46,249 nucleotides of DNA from UBA1757 sp045627385 (GTDB lineage Bacteria; Bacteroidota; Bacteroidia; Bacteroidales; UBA1402). Both the position numbers and the translations under genes were made by a program. Shown one piece after another: positions 7,625 to 16,212 of the stretch. Under the pieces are notes generated by a model. The model had not been told where the DNA came from. It searched no databases and saw nothing but the letters and a program-made list of their open reading frames with translations. The stretch spans positions 1 to 46,249 of the forward strand of contig JAZQNO010000014.1 in the NCBI GenBank assembly GCA_045627385.1. Direction: 5' to 3'. Numbering within the stretch: the first letter of the stretch is position 1; every line of letters starts with the position of its first letter.

Positions 7625-8146
7625 TTAGTAGAGGATGATGCCGATAAGAGCGGAGGCGCAGAGCACCCAGATGGGGTTGACCTTTTTCCAGACGGCCAGG
7701 AAACTGGCGGCGCAGATGAGCAGGGAGGTCCAGTCGCAGAAGGTGTCGCGGTTGAGGAACATGACGGCGGCGGCGCCGATCATGCCGGCCAGCATGGGGC
7801 GCATCCACGAGAGGGCGCCTTTCATGAAGCGGTTGCCCCGGATGCGGCGGTAGAAGATGGCTACCAGCAGCATCAGGGTCATGGGGGGCAGGCAGACGGC
7901 CAGGGTGGTGAGGACCGAGCCCCAGACGCTGCCCGTGACGGTGTAGCCCACGTAGGTGGCGCAGTTGATGGCGATGGGGCCGGGGGTCATCTGCGAGACG
8001 GCCACGATGTCGGTGAACTGAGCCTGGGTGAGCCAGCCGTGCTGGACGACGATTTCGTTGTGGATGAGCGATATCATGGGATATCCTCCGCCGAAGCCGA
8101 AGAATCCGATTTTGAGATAGGCGAGAAACAGCTGCAGGTAGATCAT
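7625..8146 (-). CDS. chrA: Chromate transporter, second half-subunit
   Basis: A 173-residue membrane protein of the short-chain CHR family, one domain of the two-domain ChrA. Family features are FGFGGGYPMISLI near residue 20 and QMTPGPIAINCATYVGY in the middle, followed by several hydrophobic helices. Its ATG overlaps the TGA of the preceding gene by four bases (8143-8146), so the two halves are made together and should act as a heteromeric pair. Short-chain CHR pairs export chromate in some bacteria, but the natural substrate in gut anaerobes is not known. It is followed by GH28 after 11 bases. Confidence 0.85.
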   Translation of the reverse strand: MIYLQLFLAYLKIGFFGFGGGYPMISLIHNEIVVQHGWLTQAQFTDIVAVSQMTPGPIAINCATYVGYTVTGSVWGSVLTTLAVCLPPMTLMLLVAIFYRRIRGNRFMKGALSWMRPMLAGMIGAAAVMFLNRDTFCDWTSLLICAASFLAVWKKVNPIWVLCASALIGIILY

Positions 8147-8685
8147 GGCTCGGTCTTTTTAGAGGTCCAGCTGAGGAGGATGCCCAGCAGGGCACCGCCC
8201 AGCAGCAGATAGACGGGCGAAATGCCCGTGAGCCAGATGAGCAGGAGCGAGCCGGCGGCCAGTGCGATTTTCCAGACGTTCTTGAGCGTGAGCAGCATGC
8301 GCACGCAGGGCACGGCGATGAGTGCCACCACACAGGGACGCAGGCCTTGGAAGGCGGCGTTGACGGTGGGGTTGGAACGGAAATCGGTGAGGTAGACGGC
8401 GATGAGCAGGATGATGGCGAAGGAGGGGATGACCAGGCCGAGCATGGCGGTCAGAGAGCCCCAGAAGCCGTGCACCCGATAGCCCACGAAGACGGCCGAG
8501 TTGAGGCTGAAGGGGCCGGGGGCCGACTGGGCCAGGGTGAACTGGTCGAGAAAGTCTTCCCGCTCGAACCAGTGCCAGTGGTCGACCACCTCGTGCTCGA
8601 TGAGCGAAATCATGGCATATCCGCTGCCGAAGGTGAAGGCGCCGATCTTGAAAAAGGTCCAGAAGAGTTGGAAGAGCTGTTTCAT
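8143..8685 (-). CDS. chrA: Chromate transporter, first half-subunit
   Basis: A 180-residue short-chain CHR protein and partner of the following gene. FTFGSGYAMISLIE near residue 20 and AQSAPGPFSLNSAVFVGYR in the middle mirror the motifs of its neighbour, showing an ancient duplication. Membrane helices fill the rest. The ATG (8683-8685) lies 12 bases after the MATE gene, and the stop overlaps the next start. Function as anion exporter is known for the family; substrate here is unproven. Confidence 0.85.
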   Translation of the reverse strand: MKQLFQLFWTFFKIGAFTFGSGYAMISLIEHEVVDHWHWFEREDFLDQFTLAQSAPGPFSLNSAVFVGYRVHGFWGSLTAMLGLVIPSFAIILLIAVYLTDFRSNPTVNAAFQGLRPCVVALIAVPCVRMLLTLKNVWKIALAAGSLLLIWLTGISPVYLLLGGALLGILLSWTSKKTEP

Positions 8686-8697
8686 GTGTGCCGGGGT

Positions 8698-10170
8698 TTA
8701 TCGCGGTCCGGCTTCCTTGCGCGGTCGTCGCTCGGGCGGTACGTAGCCCGGGCGGAACACTTTGCGCTGGGTGAGGAAGAGGACATAGGCCAGAAAGGCA
8801 CCGAAGAGGTCGCTGGTGGTGCAGCTGAGCCAGACTCCGGTGAGCCCGTTGCCGCCCAGCGAGGTGACGATGGCGGGCACGGCGAAGATGGCCGGTATGA
8901 GGAAGATGACCTGGCGCGACATGCTGGTGACGATGGAGATCCAGGGTTTGTCGATGCTCATGAAGAACTGCGAGTTGGTGATGGTGAACCCGATGAAGGG
9001 GGTCATCACCATCAGATAGCGCAGGGCGGGGATGCCGATGGCGATGAGCGATTCGTCGTTGGTGAAGCAGCTGATGATGAGCCGGGGGAAGGCAAACGAC
9101 AGCACGGCGCCGCAGAGGCCGAGCATCATGCAGACGTTGCGGGTGAGGCTGTAGGTCTCCTTGAGGCGTTCGGTGTGGCCGGCGCCGTAGTTGTAGCCGG
9201 CGATGGGCTGCATGCCCTGGCAGACGCCCAGGAAGAACATGATGACGATGCTGGCGAAGGAGTTGACCACGCCGTAGGCGCCGACGGCCAGGTCTCCGCC
9301 GAATCGGATGAGCTGGCGGTTGAGCAGGATGACCACGGCCGAGGCGGCGAAGTTCATCAGGAAGGGACTGACGCCGATGGCCAGGATGTTGCGGAAAATG
9401 TAGAACTTGGGCTGCCAGCAGTGTCTCTTGAAGCGGATGAAGGCTTCCTTTCTGTGCAGGCGGTTGACGGGCAGGAAGTGCCAGACGGCGGCCAGTCCGG
9501 AAACGGTCATGGAGATGGTGGTGGCCCAGGCCGCACCGGCGATGCCCCAGCCGAAGACGGAGATGAACAGGGCGTCGAGAATGATGTTGAGCACGGCGCC
9601 GCCGGCCAGAATCCACATGGACTTGTTGGGATATCCGGTGGCACGGATGAGTCCGGCCAGGTTGTAGGTGAGGGTGGTCATGAACATGCCGGGCAGGACG
9701 ATGACCATGTACTGGCGGGCGAACTGCAGGGTGTCGGCCGAAGCGCCGAAGAGCTGCAGGATGGGGTCGAGGAAGGCGTAGCCGCCTACCAGGAAAAGAA
9801 AACCGAAGAAGAAGGTGAGCAGCATGCTGTTGCCCAGAATCTTTTCGGCCCAGTTGATGTCCTTGCGGCCCAGTACGATGCTGATGCGCGCGCTCGAGCC
9901 GACTCCGACCAGGCTGCCGAAGGCGTGCACGATGTTCATCACGGGCAGGGTGATGGCCAGTCCGGCCAGGGCCAGGGCGCCGACGTTCTGGCCCAGAAAC
10001 ACGCGGTCTACGATGTTGTAGATGGAGGAAATGAGCTGGGACGTGACCGAAGGGATGGCATACATCCACAGAAGCTGTCGGATGCTGCGGGTCTCGAGCT
10101 GCTTTGTTCTGTTGTCTTGACTGTCTGAAACAGAGGTGCTTGGAGTGCTATTTTGGATATTGTCTGTCAA
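8698..10170 (-). CDS. MATE-family multidrug efflux transporter
   Basis: About 490 residues with twelve membrane helices in two related halves. Family features include the first helix with YNIVDRVFLGQNVG, a loop with GLIRATGYPN, and ACQGMQPIAGYNYGA-like sequence (GVCQGMQPIAGYNYGAG) in the second half. It exports cationic compounds using Na+ or H+ by family knowledge. The start is uncertain: the frame opens at a TTG (10198-10200) that sits inside the -7 box, so the next TTG (10168-10170) is chosen. The first ATG (10063-10065) would remove the conserved ETRSIRQLLW lead-in. It heads a run with the two chromate-transporter genes and GH28. Confidence 0.85.
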   Translation of the reverse strand: MTDNIQNSTPSTSVSDSQDNRTKQLETRSIRQLLWMYAIPSVTSQLISSIYNIVDRVFLGQNVGALALAGLAITLPVMNIVHAFGSLVGVGSSARISIVLGRKDINWAEKILGNSMLLTFFFGFLFLVGGYAFLDPILQLFGASADTLQFARQYMVIVLPGMFMTTLTYNLAGLIRATGYPNKSMWILAGGAVLNIILDALFISVFGWGIAGAAWATTISMTVSGLAAVWHFLPVNRLHRKEAFIRFKRHCWQPKFYIFRNILAIGVSPFLMNFAASAVVILLNRQLIRFGGDLAVGAYGVVNSFASIVIMFFLGVCQGMQPIAGYNYGAGHTERLKETYSLTRNVCMMLGLCGAVLSFAFPRLIISCFTNDESLIAIGIPALRYLMVMTPFIGFTITNSQFFMSIDKPWISIVTSMSRQVIFLIPAIFAVPAIVTSLGGNGLTGVWLSCTTSDLFGAFLAYVLFLTQRKVFRPGYVPPERRPRKEAGPR

Positions 10171-10197
10171 GGTGTGAAGGGTTTTGGAAACAGGCTG

Positions 10198-10205
10198 CAA
10201 AGGTA
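10198..10205 (-). promoter_or_regulatory. -7 box of the MATE-chrA-chrA-GH28 run
   Basis: TACCTTTG on the minus strand fits TAnnTTTG. It sits about 27 bases ahead of the TTG start chosen for the MATE gene. No good -33 box is seen at the usual distance. Confidence 0.5.
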
Positions 10206-10218
10206 GACAATTTTTTTG

Positions 10219-11193
10219 TCATTTTTCGAAGCTTTCGCTCACGAATGGCAGACATATTTCCAGTGCCGAACGCCAATAGGACCAGGTGTGGCCGCCGTCT
10301 CTCACCCGCAGCTGGCAGGGGATATTTTTGCGCCGCATCGTCTGGTAGAAGGCCAGGTTGCCGTCGAGCAGGAAATCGTCGTCGCCGCAGTCCACAAACC
10401 AGTCGATTTGCCGCAGCGGTTCCAGGCGGGCTTCGTCGGCCTCGAGCAGGAAGCGGATGCAGTTGTGTTCGTCCACGCTGAGCGCATAGTTGCGGATTTT
10501 GTGCTGGGGGTCGTCTTTGCGCATGATCAGGTCTTCGCGCGGCGCCGGCTCGCCTTTTTCGTTGACGCCGCCCACAGCGCCGCTCATGTCGTAGGCGGCA
10601 CAGAACAGCTGGGGATGCCGTTGGGCGTAGACGGCTGTGGCGCCGCCTCCCATGGAGAGGCCGGCCAGGGCGCGATGGCTGCTGTCGGGGTTCCAGGCGG
10701 ATTCGACGGCGGGCATGAATTCGCCGAAGAAGAAGTTTTCGTAGGGCCAGTCTTCCATATTGAAATAGCCGTTCTGCTCGTAGCGCGGGTCTCCGCCGGC
10801 GTCGGGGGTGACGATGAGCATGGGACTCATCTGTCCGAGGCGGCTCAGGGAGTCGCAGATGGCGGTGAGGTGGCCGACCCGTATCCAGTCTTGCTCGCCG
10901 CCGTACATGCCGTGAAGGAGGTAAAGCACGGGCAGACGCTCGAAGCGGGGACTGTCTGCCGGGCTGTCGGATTTCGGCCGGCAGGCTTCGTCCGGAACGG
11001 GGAAAGTGACCGTGTAGAGCCGCCAGGTGTCCAGTTCGGCGCTCCAGATGGAGTCGGTCACAGATTCGTAGTGCCAGGTGAAGGGCGTGCTGTTGAGCTC
11101 GTGCCGGTGGCGGCAGATGATGATGGCTGCGTAGACGGCTGCAAAGGCTGTCAGTGAAAGGATTGCGTTCTTTGCGGATTTGGAAATGGCCAT
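10219..11193 (-). CDS. Secreted or membrane-anchored esterase, alpha/beta hydrolase (esterase D/CE1-like)
   Basis: A 324-residue alpha/beta hydrolase. An N-terminal hydrophobic stretch (residues about 9-27, AILSLTAFAAVYAAIII) is a signal peptide or anchor. YLLHGMYGG (91-99) gives the oxyanion region, GLSMGGG (178-184) the nucleophile S180, DCGDDDFLLDG (268-278) the probable acid, and GGHTW (300-304) the histidine H302. This is the layout of the esterase D/feruloyl esterase (CE1) group. It may remove ester groups from plant cell-wall polysaccharide, fitting the surrounding pectinases, but the substrate cannot be told. The ATG at 11191-11193 is chosen because the upstream part overlaps its own promoter. 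Confidence 0.8.
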   Translation of the reverse strand: MAISKSAKNAILSLTAFAAVYAAIIICRHRHELNSTPFTWHYESVTDSIWSAELDTWRLYTVTFPVPDEACRPKSDSPADSPRFERLPVLYLLHGMYGGEQDWIRVGHLTAICDSLSRLGQMSPMLIVTPDAGGDPRYEQNGYFNMEDWPYENFFFGEFMPAVESAWNPDSSHRALAGLSMGGGATAVYAQRHPQLFCAAYDMSGAVGGVNEKGEPAPREDLIMRKDDPQHKIRNYALSVDEHNCIRFLLEADEARLEPLRQIDWFVDCGDDDFLLDGNLAFYQTMRRKNIPCQLRVRDGGHTWSYWRSALEICLPFVSESFEK

Positions 11194-11221
11194 AGTGGAT
11201 TCCGTATGAAAGTGGAATAGG

Positions 11222-11229
11222 CAAAAATA
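11222..11229 (-). promoter_or_regulatory. -7 box of the esterase gene
   Basis: TATTTTTG on the minus strand fits TAnnTTTG, 28 bases ahead of the ATG. It is divergent to the transporter promoter at 11251-11258. Confidence 0.5.
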
Positions 11230-11250
11230 GATGATTTGGGGTATTTTCGC

Positions 11251-11258
11251 TACCTTTG
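11251..11258 (+). promoter_or_regulatory. -7 box of the nucleoside transporter gene
   Basis: TACCTTTG fits TAnnTTTG, 38 bases before ATG 11297. A TTTG at 11235-11238 is too close (12 bases) to be the -33 box. Confidence 0.5.
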
Positions 11259-11296
11259 CGGGCATTTTTCTCGAAATTTATTTTCTTTCAAACGGT

Positions 11297-12613
11297 ATGC
11301 GGACGCAAACGAAACTCATCCTTCTCTATCTGTTGCAATATGCGATGTGGGGCACCTATCTCACCAGTCAGGGCCGCTATCTGAATGTGATGGGGCTGGG
11401 CGAGCATATCGGGGCTTTTTTTGTGGTGCCGGGCCTGGCGGCGGTGCTGATGCCTACGCTGGTGGGCATTCTGGCCGACCGTTTCATCGAGGCTCAGCGT
11501 CTGCTGCGCATCTGCCACGTTCTGGCATCGCTGTTTTTTCTGTCGGCCGGCATCTACGGCGTCGTTGCCGGAGAATCGGTCAGATTCGCCGGCCTGTTTC
11601 CGCTGTATGTGATGGCGGTGGTCTTCTACATGCCGACCACCTCGCTGGCCAATTCGGTCACCTTTATGGTGCTGGCTCAGGAAAAGATGGATGCTTCGCG
11701 CCATTTTCCGGTGATCCGTCTGTGGGGCACCGCCGGTTTCATCGTGGGCATGTGTGCCACCGATCTGCTGGGCATCCAGAGCGATGCCGGCCAGTATGTG
11801 CTGACCGGTATGACGGGGCTGATGCTGGCGCTCTATACCTGTCTGCTGCCGCATTGTCCGACGGCCTCGACCGCATCTGTGGCCGCGTCGGCCGAGGAAA
11901 AACCCGAAAAGGGCTCTTTCCTGAATCGGGTGGGTTTCGGCGCCTTCGGTCTGTTCCGCAAGCCGGATCTGGCCTTGATTCTGGCCACGGCGGCGCTGAT
12001 GGGCTGTGCCTTGCAGGTGTCCAACAGTTTCTGCGGGGCCTATCTGGCCGACTTCGGCCATCTGGAGCGCTATGAAAACTCTTTCGGTGTGGTGCACGGC
12101 AATATGCTGATGTCGCTGGCCCAGGCTTCGGAGCTGCTGTTCATGCTGCTGTTGCCTTGGGTGTACCGTCGTCTGGGCATTGTCCGCACCTTTCTGCTTT
12201 CCATGCTTGCCTGGGCCCTGCGCTATCTGCTGCTGGCCTTCGGAAATCCCGGCGGGGGAGTGTGGATGCTGATTCTGTCGATGCTTGTCTACGGCGCGGC
12301 TTTCTGCTGTTTCAACATTGCCGGGTCGATGTATGTGAACGAGCGGGCCGACGCTTCTGTCCGTGCCAGCGCTCAGGGGCTGTTTGTGCTGATGACCAGC
12401 GGATTGGGTGCTTCGGTGGGCGTTCCTTTGGCTCAAGCGGCCGTCAACCGTCTGGTCAATCTGCCGCGTGAGGCCGGTGCCCCCTGGGAAACGGTTCTTG
12501 CCGGCTGGCAACATTCCTGGATGGTGTTTGCCGCCTATGTGCTGCTGGTCGCTCTGCTGTTTTTGGTTTTCAGCCGCAGCTGCTCGGTGCGTGATGCCTG
12601 GAAACGCCGCTGA
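11297..12613 (+). CDS. Nucleoside:H+ symporter family MFS transporter
   Basis: A 438-residue membrane protein with about twelve helices. The opening YLLQYAMWGTYLTSQGRYL and the segment HFPVIRLWGTAGFIVGM are typical of the nucleoside-H+ symporter branch (NupG/XapB-like) of the major facilitator superfamily, widespread in Bacteroidota. A central cytoplasmic loop rich in Ala and Glu (about residues 190-210) divides the halves. The start is set at ATG 11297, after the promoter. It runs towards the antiporter gene with only 14 bases between the two stops. Confidence 0.8.
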   Translation: MRTQTKLILLYLLQYAMWGTYLTSQGRYLNVMGLGEHIGAFFVVPGLAAVLMPTLVGILADRFIEAQRLLRICHVLASLFFLSAGIYGVVAGESVRFAGLFPLYVMAVVFYMPTTSLANSVTFMVLAQEKMDASRHFPVIRLWGTAGFIVGMCATDLLGIQSDAGQYVLTGMTGLMLALYTCLLPHCPTASTASVAASAEEKPEKGSFLNRVGFGAFGLFRKPDLALILATAALMGCALQVSNSFCGAYLADFGHLERYENSFGVVHGNMLMSLAQASELLFMLLLPWVYRRLGIVRTFLLSMLAWALRYLLLAFGNPGGGVWMLILSMLVYGAAFCCFNIAGSMYVNERADASVRASAQGLFVLMTSGLGASVGVPLAQAAVNRLVNLPREAGAPWETVLAGWQHSWMVFAAYVLLVALLFLVFSRSCSVRDAWKRR

Positions 12614-12627
12614 TGGCCGGTCGGCTT

Positions 12628-14226
12628 TCAGCTTTTCAATTCGTATATAGTGTTGAGAATGAGGATGTCGCCGCTCTGAAGGACGGTGTCGCCTCTGGGA
12701 ATGATGTAGTCGCCGTCGCGTCGGATGAGGACGATGAGCTGACCGGGCGATTCGGGATATTCGTCGATGCGGTGTCCGCAGAGTTTTTCGGGGGTGCGGT
12801 GTTCGATGAGTCGGATGATGCGGTCGTCGGAGAAGAGTTTCTGCGAGGTGACCACCGTGTCGCCGCTGTGCAGGCGGGTGTTGCCTTTGGGAATGATGTT
12901 CTTTCCGTCGCGGATGACCAGGGCCAGGATGATGCCCTTGGGCAGGCCCAGTTCCTTGACGAGTTTGCCGTCCCAGGGGCCTTCGGGCTCCACTTTCAGT
13001 TGGCTGAACTGTATGTCGGTTTCCTCTTCGTTGTAGTCTGTGAAGGTGCGCATCACGTTCTGATTGCGGTCGATCATGTCGAGTCTGGCCGATACTCTGG
13101 GGATGAGGGTGCCTTGTGCGGCAATGGAAATGAGCACGATGCAGAACACGATGGCCAGTATGTCGTGCTGGAGAAAGCCGTTGCCCACCGTGGCCATGAT
13201 GGCGAATACGATGGAGGCGGCTCCGCGCAGGCCCACGAAACTGACCAGCGCCTGTTCGTTGCGCTTGCGCTTGAAGAAGCTGAGGATGCTGCCGACGGCG
13301 ATGGGACGGGCAATGAAGGTGAGGAAAACGATGATGGCGAGCGCCGGCAGGATGGCTTTTCCGAAATGCGAGGGCTGGGCGATGAATCCGAGCAGGAAGA
13401 AAATCATCACCTGCATCAGCGAAGTGAGTCCGTCGAAGAAATGTACGAGGGGCTTTTTGCCCTGATAGTCGGCGTTTCCGAGAATGATGCCCACGATGTA
13501 GGCGCTCAGATAGCCGTTGCCGCCGATGAGGCTGGGCAGGGCGTAGGAGAAGATGGCCACGCCGAAGAAGAACAGCGAGCCGAATCCGCCGGAGGCGAAT
13601 CCGAAGCGACGTATGGCCCAGATGGCCGCCTGTGCGATGAGAAGTCCGCCCAGCGCGCCGAAGACGATTTGTGCGAAGACCATCCACACCACTTGACCGG
13701 CGCTGATGTCGCCTTTCATCAAGGTGAGGAAGATGATGGTGAGCATGTAGGAGCAGGGGTCGTTGGAGCCGCTTTCGACTTCGAGCAGGGGAGAAATGTT
13801 GTTTTTCAGACCCAGATTCTTCGAGCGCAGGATGGAGAAGACGGAGGCCGCATCGGTAGACGAGATGACCGACCCCATCAGCAGACCTTCCACCCAGGAC
13901 CAGCCGAGCACCCAGTGGCAGAAGGCGCCGACCAGAAAGGCCGTGAGGATGACGCCGCACGTAGCCAGCAGACCGGCTTGCAGGGTGACGGGCTTGGCCG
14001 ATTGCCAGCGTGTGCCGAAACCTCCGTAAAACATGATGAACACCAGGGCGAAGGTGCATATTTCCTCAACAAACTTCACATCTCTGAACTCGATGGGAAG
14101 CAGGCCGAAAAACATACCCAGGATGAGGAACGCCAGCAGCATGGGTATGCCTATCCGGCTGGAGACATTGTTCAGTCCCACGCAGGAGAAGATGATGACG
14201 GCTATCAGTATAAGAAGGAGTGGCAT
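12628..14226 (-). CDS. K+/H+ antiporter with C-terminal RCK_C domains (CPA1, NhaP2-like)
   Basis: A 532-residue inner-membrane cation/proton antiporter. The first ~390 residues carry about twelve helices with family signatures: GSVISSTDAASVFSILR (the TDA ion-site region), EVESGSNDPCSYML (the ND pair of the CPA1 family) and VSFVGLRGAAS. After residue ~395 follow two TrkA-C/RCK_C-type regulatory modules, each with a 'G..V.IRDGK.I.PKG.T.L..GD' pattern (near residues 440-465 and 505-528), suggesting ligand or ion control. It is 3 bases downstream of the HAD phosphatase gene and cotranscribed with it. Confidence 0.87.
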   Translation of the reverse strand: MPLLLILIAVIIFSCVGLNNVSSRIGIPMLLAFLILGMFFGLLPIEFRDVKFVEEICTFALVFIMFYGGFGTRWQSAKPVTLQAGLLATCGVILTAFLVGAFCHWVLGWSWVEGLLMGSVISSTDAASVFSILRSKNLGLKNNISPLLEVESGSNDPCSYMLTIIFLTLMKGDISAGQVVWMVFAQIVFGALGGLLIAQAAIWAIRRFGFASGGFGSLFFFGVAIFSYALPSLIGGNGYLSAYIVGIILGNADYQGKKPLVHFFDGLTSLMQVMIFFLLGFIAQPSHFGKAILPALAIIVFLTFIARPIAVGSILSFFKRKRNEQALVSFVGLRGAASIVFAIMATVGNGFLQHDILAIVFCIVLISIAAQGTLIPRVSARLDMIDRNQNVMRTFTDYNEEETDIQFSQLKVEPEGPWDGKLVKELGLPKGIILALVIRDGKNIIPKGNTRLHSGDTVVTSQKLFSDDRIIRLIEHRTPEKLCGHRIDEYPESPGQLIVLIRRDGDYIIPRGDTVLQSGDILILNTIYELKS

Positions 14227-14229
14227 GAA

Positions 14230-14988
14230 TCAGAACGCTTGGGGTGAATGGGTGGGCAACTTGCCTTCGAGCAGGTCGATGAGGCTTTCGGGTCGGTGGA
14301 TGAGCCAAGTGGGGCGCTGCTCTTCCAACTCCTGCAGAGGACGGAAGCCCCAACTGCAGGCGACGCTGTCAAGACCGGCCGCTTTGGCTGTCTGCATGTC
14401 GACGGCGCTGTCGCCCACGTAAAGCACCTTTTCCTTGGCCAAGGGCCGGCCTTGTGCGTCCTGTAATTGCCGAAGCACCCATAAAGTGCTGGCAGGGTCC
14501 GGCTTGCGGGCGAATCCGTCGCGCAGGCCTGTGATGACCTTAAAGAAGGAGTCCACGCCCAGACCGCACAGGATTTTCTGTGTGAGTTCGTCGGCCTTGT
14601 TGGAGAGCACGGCCATCCGGATGCCTTTGCTGCGGGCATGTTCCAGCACGCGCTCGATGCCAGGGTAGAGGACGGTCTTGTCGGTGGGGTGCGCCCGGTA
14701 GGTGTCCATGAGGATGCGGTGGCAGATGTCCAGTTCGCGTTGGCCTTCTTCGGTCAGCTGGCGGTCGGGGCCGGCGCTGCCGGCTTCTATGGGCAGTTTG
14801 AAACGCTCCGGCAGGCTGCGTTGGCAGAGATTTCTCAGCCCGTGGCCGATGAAACCGCGGTATTCTTCATAGCTGTGCAGGGGAAAACCTCTCTGTTCCA
14901 ATGCGCTGTTGGCGGCATCGGCAATATCTTTGACGGAGTCGATCAGGGTGCCGTCGAGATCGAATATAATGGCCTGATAATTGGACAT
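14230..14988 (-). CDS. HAD-family hydrolase, phosphoglycolate phosphatase-like
   Basis: A 252-residue phosphatase of HAD subfamily IA. FDLDGTLIDS places the nucleophile at D10 and the acid at D12. VLSNKAD is motif II, the lysine in RKPDPAS is motif III, and YVGDSAVDMQTAKAAG is motif IV. The cap lies between motifs I and II. It resembles Gph, which clears 2-phosphoglycolate, but HAD substrates cannot be assigned from sequence. A TTG eight codons upstream lies in the promoter, so ATG 14986-14988 is used. It is first in a pair with the antiporter. Confidence 0.82.
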   Translation of the reverse strand: MSNYQAIIFDLDGTLIDSVKDIADAANSALEQRGFPLHSYEEYRGFIGHGLRNLCQRSLPERFKLPIEAGSAGPDRQLTEEGQRELDICHRILMDTYRAHPTDKTVLYPGIERVLEHARSKGIRMAVLSNKADELTQKILCGLGVDSFFKVITGLRDGFARKPDPASTLWVLRQLQDAQGRPLAKEKVLYVGDSAVDMQTAKAAGLDSVACSWGFRPLQELEEQRPTWLIHRPESLIDLLEGKLPTHSPQAF

Positions 14989-15009
14989 GTCTGCGCTTGA
15001 ATGTATGGA

Positions 15010-15017
15010 CAAAGGTA
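15010..15017 (-). promoter_or_regulatory. -7 box of the HAD-antiporter pair
   Basis: TACCTTTG on the minus strand fits TAnnTTTG and lies 21 bases ahead of ATG 14988. It is divergent to the tRNA promoter. Confidence 0.55.
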
Positions 15018-15055
15018 CGACTTTTTTGTGAAACGCAGAAAATAAAACAAGCCTC

Positions 15056-15087
15056 TTGTCTGAAATACGAAAATTGTGTTACCTTTG
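15056..15087 (+). promoter_or_regulatory. Promoter of tRNA-Leu
   Basis: TTG (15056-15058) is followed after 21 bases by TACCTTTG (15080-15087), a good -33/-7 pair. The tRNA begins 38 bases further on. Confidence 0.6.
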
Positions 15088-15125
15088 CCGCCGCAAAGAC
15101 GGAATGCTCTCCCGGTCGGCGCCAT

Positions 15126-15207
15126 GCCCAGATGGCGGAATTCGTCGACGCGTTGGTCTCAAACACCAATGCCGCAAGGCGTGCCGGTTCGATCCCGGCT
15201 CTGGGTA
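15126..15207 (+). tRNA. tRNA-Leu, anticodon CAA
   Basis: The acceptor stem is GCCCAGA with TCTGGGT, closed by one G-U, with discriminator A at 15207. The anticodon loop CTCAAAC (15158-15164) gives anticodon CAA (15160-15162), reading UUG. A long variable arm (TGCCGCAAGGCGT) marks it as a class II tRNA, and the T arm reads GCCGGTTCGATCCCGGC. CCA is not encoded. Confidence 0.95.
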
Positions 15208-15210
15208 CTG

Positions 15211-15255
15211 AAAATCTGCAAGCTGTCGGTTTCCGACGCTTGCGGATTTTTTTTA
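15211..15255 (+). terminator. Rho-independent terminator of tRNA-Leu
   Basis: A strong hairpin, AATCTGCAAGC (15213-15223) with GCTTGCGGATT (15238-15248), has an inner GTCGG/CCGAC stem and ends in a run of eight T. It separates the tRNA from the convergent CE8 gene. Confidence 0.85.
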
Positions 15256-15263
15256 TCCGGATG

Positions 15264-16133
15264 TCATTTGATGATTTCGTGGTAGTTCCAGTGGCATCCT
15301 TTCATGACGTCCCAAAGGGTGTCGGCGGGCGCTATGTCGAACCTGGTGTCGACGAAGAGCACTTTGGGCTCGTTGCGCCAGGCCCGTCCGAGCCGGTACA
15401 GGCCGGCCTGTTCTTCGGGCCCTTCGATGCTGCAGTGGACAAACACATAGCCCACTTCGCGGTCACGTTCCGTAGCCGGCGCCACGATGATGTCGCGTTG
15501 GCCGGGTACGCTCCGCGGCATCAGAATCAGCCGGCAGCCGTTGAAAACGACGGTTCCTCCGCCGCAGATGAAATCGACCGTTCCGAATATGCGGCAATCT
15601 TCCAGATAGGTGGTTCCGCCTCCGTTGGTGTAGTAGGTGTCTTGGGTGCTGCGGAGGCTGACGCGCTTGAGTCTGTTGCCCTTGCAGTTGCGTTCCTGCA
15701 GGGCCACTGTGCGGTTGGCGAAAGCGTTCGGGTCGTAGGGATAGTTGCACCAGAGTTCGATGTCTTCGATGACGGTGCTGTCGGACTGGTAGACGTAAAG
15801 TGTGCTGGTGCTGCCGATGCCTTCGTGTCGGGGTGTGTTGTAGAGTTGGGTGCAGTCCATGCCCTCTCCGCGGATGGTCGTTTTCGGCGCATGCAGTGTG
15901 GTGATGGGCTTGTCGGGCGTGCCGATGTGATACCGGCCTTTTCTGACGAATATGACGAAACGGGTGTCTTTGTCTTCGCGGTTGTTGGCCGCTTCGATGG
16001 CTTCGTTGAATGTGCCGTCGTCGGGCACGGTGAAATCGCAGGCGGGCTTTTTGAAGGGTTTGGCTTCTGTGAAAAGGGTACCGCCCAGGAAGAAAAGGGC
16101 GATTGTTGCGATAATCAGTTGGCGGGCTTTCAT
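15264..16133 (-). CDS. Secreted pectin methylesterase, CE8
   Basis: A 289-residue enzyme that should remove methyl groups from homogalacturonan, opening it to lyases and GH28. Residues 1-24 form a signal peptide (LIIATIALFFLGGTLFTEA). The CE8 active site is complete: Q164-D165 in STQDTYY, D187 in TVDFICGGG, and R250 and W252 in LGRAW (the usual form is LGRPW). The beta-helix repeats are compact, and there is no extra binding domain. The frame continues upstream of ATG 16131-16133 through the promoter; that part is not coding. It stands alone, convergent with tRNA-Leu. Confidence 0.88.
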   Translation of the reverse strand: MKARQLIIATIALFFLGGTLFTEAKPFKKPACDFTVPDDGTFNEAIEAANNREDKDTRFVIFVRKGRYHIGTPDKPITTLHAPKTTIRGEGMDCTQLYNTPRHEGIGSTSTLYVYQSDSTVIEDIELWCNYPYDPNAFANRTVALQERNCKGNRLKRVSLRSTQDTYYTNGGGTTYLEDCRIFGTVDFICGGGTVVFNGCRLILMPRSVPGQRDIIVAPATERDREVGYVFVHCSIEGPEEQAGLYRLGRAWRNEPKVLFVDTRFDIAPADTLWDVMKGCHWNYHEIIK

Positions 16134-16154
16134 AAAATCGGTCGGTTTGTGTGG

Positions 16155-16162
16155 CAAATATA
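16155..16162 (-). promoter_or_regulatory. -7 box of the CE8 gene
   Basis: TATATTTG on the minus strand fits TAnnTTTG, 21 bases before the ATG. It faces away from the box at 16185-16192. Confidence 0.55.
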
Positions 16163-16184
16163 GACAGATTTGTCCGGCAATCGT

Positions 16185-16192
16185 TATTTTTG
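16185..16192 (+). promoter_or_regulatory. -7 box of the AlkZ-related gene
   Basis: TATTTTTG fits TAnnTTTG, 20 bases before ATG 16213. No good -33 box is seen. Confidence 0.5.
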
Positions 16193-16212
16193 CCGTCGGA
16201 AATTCAAAGGGG

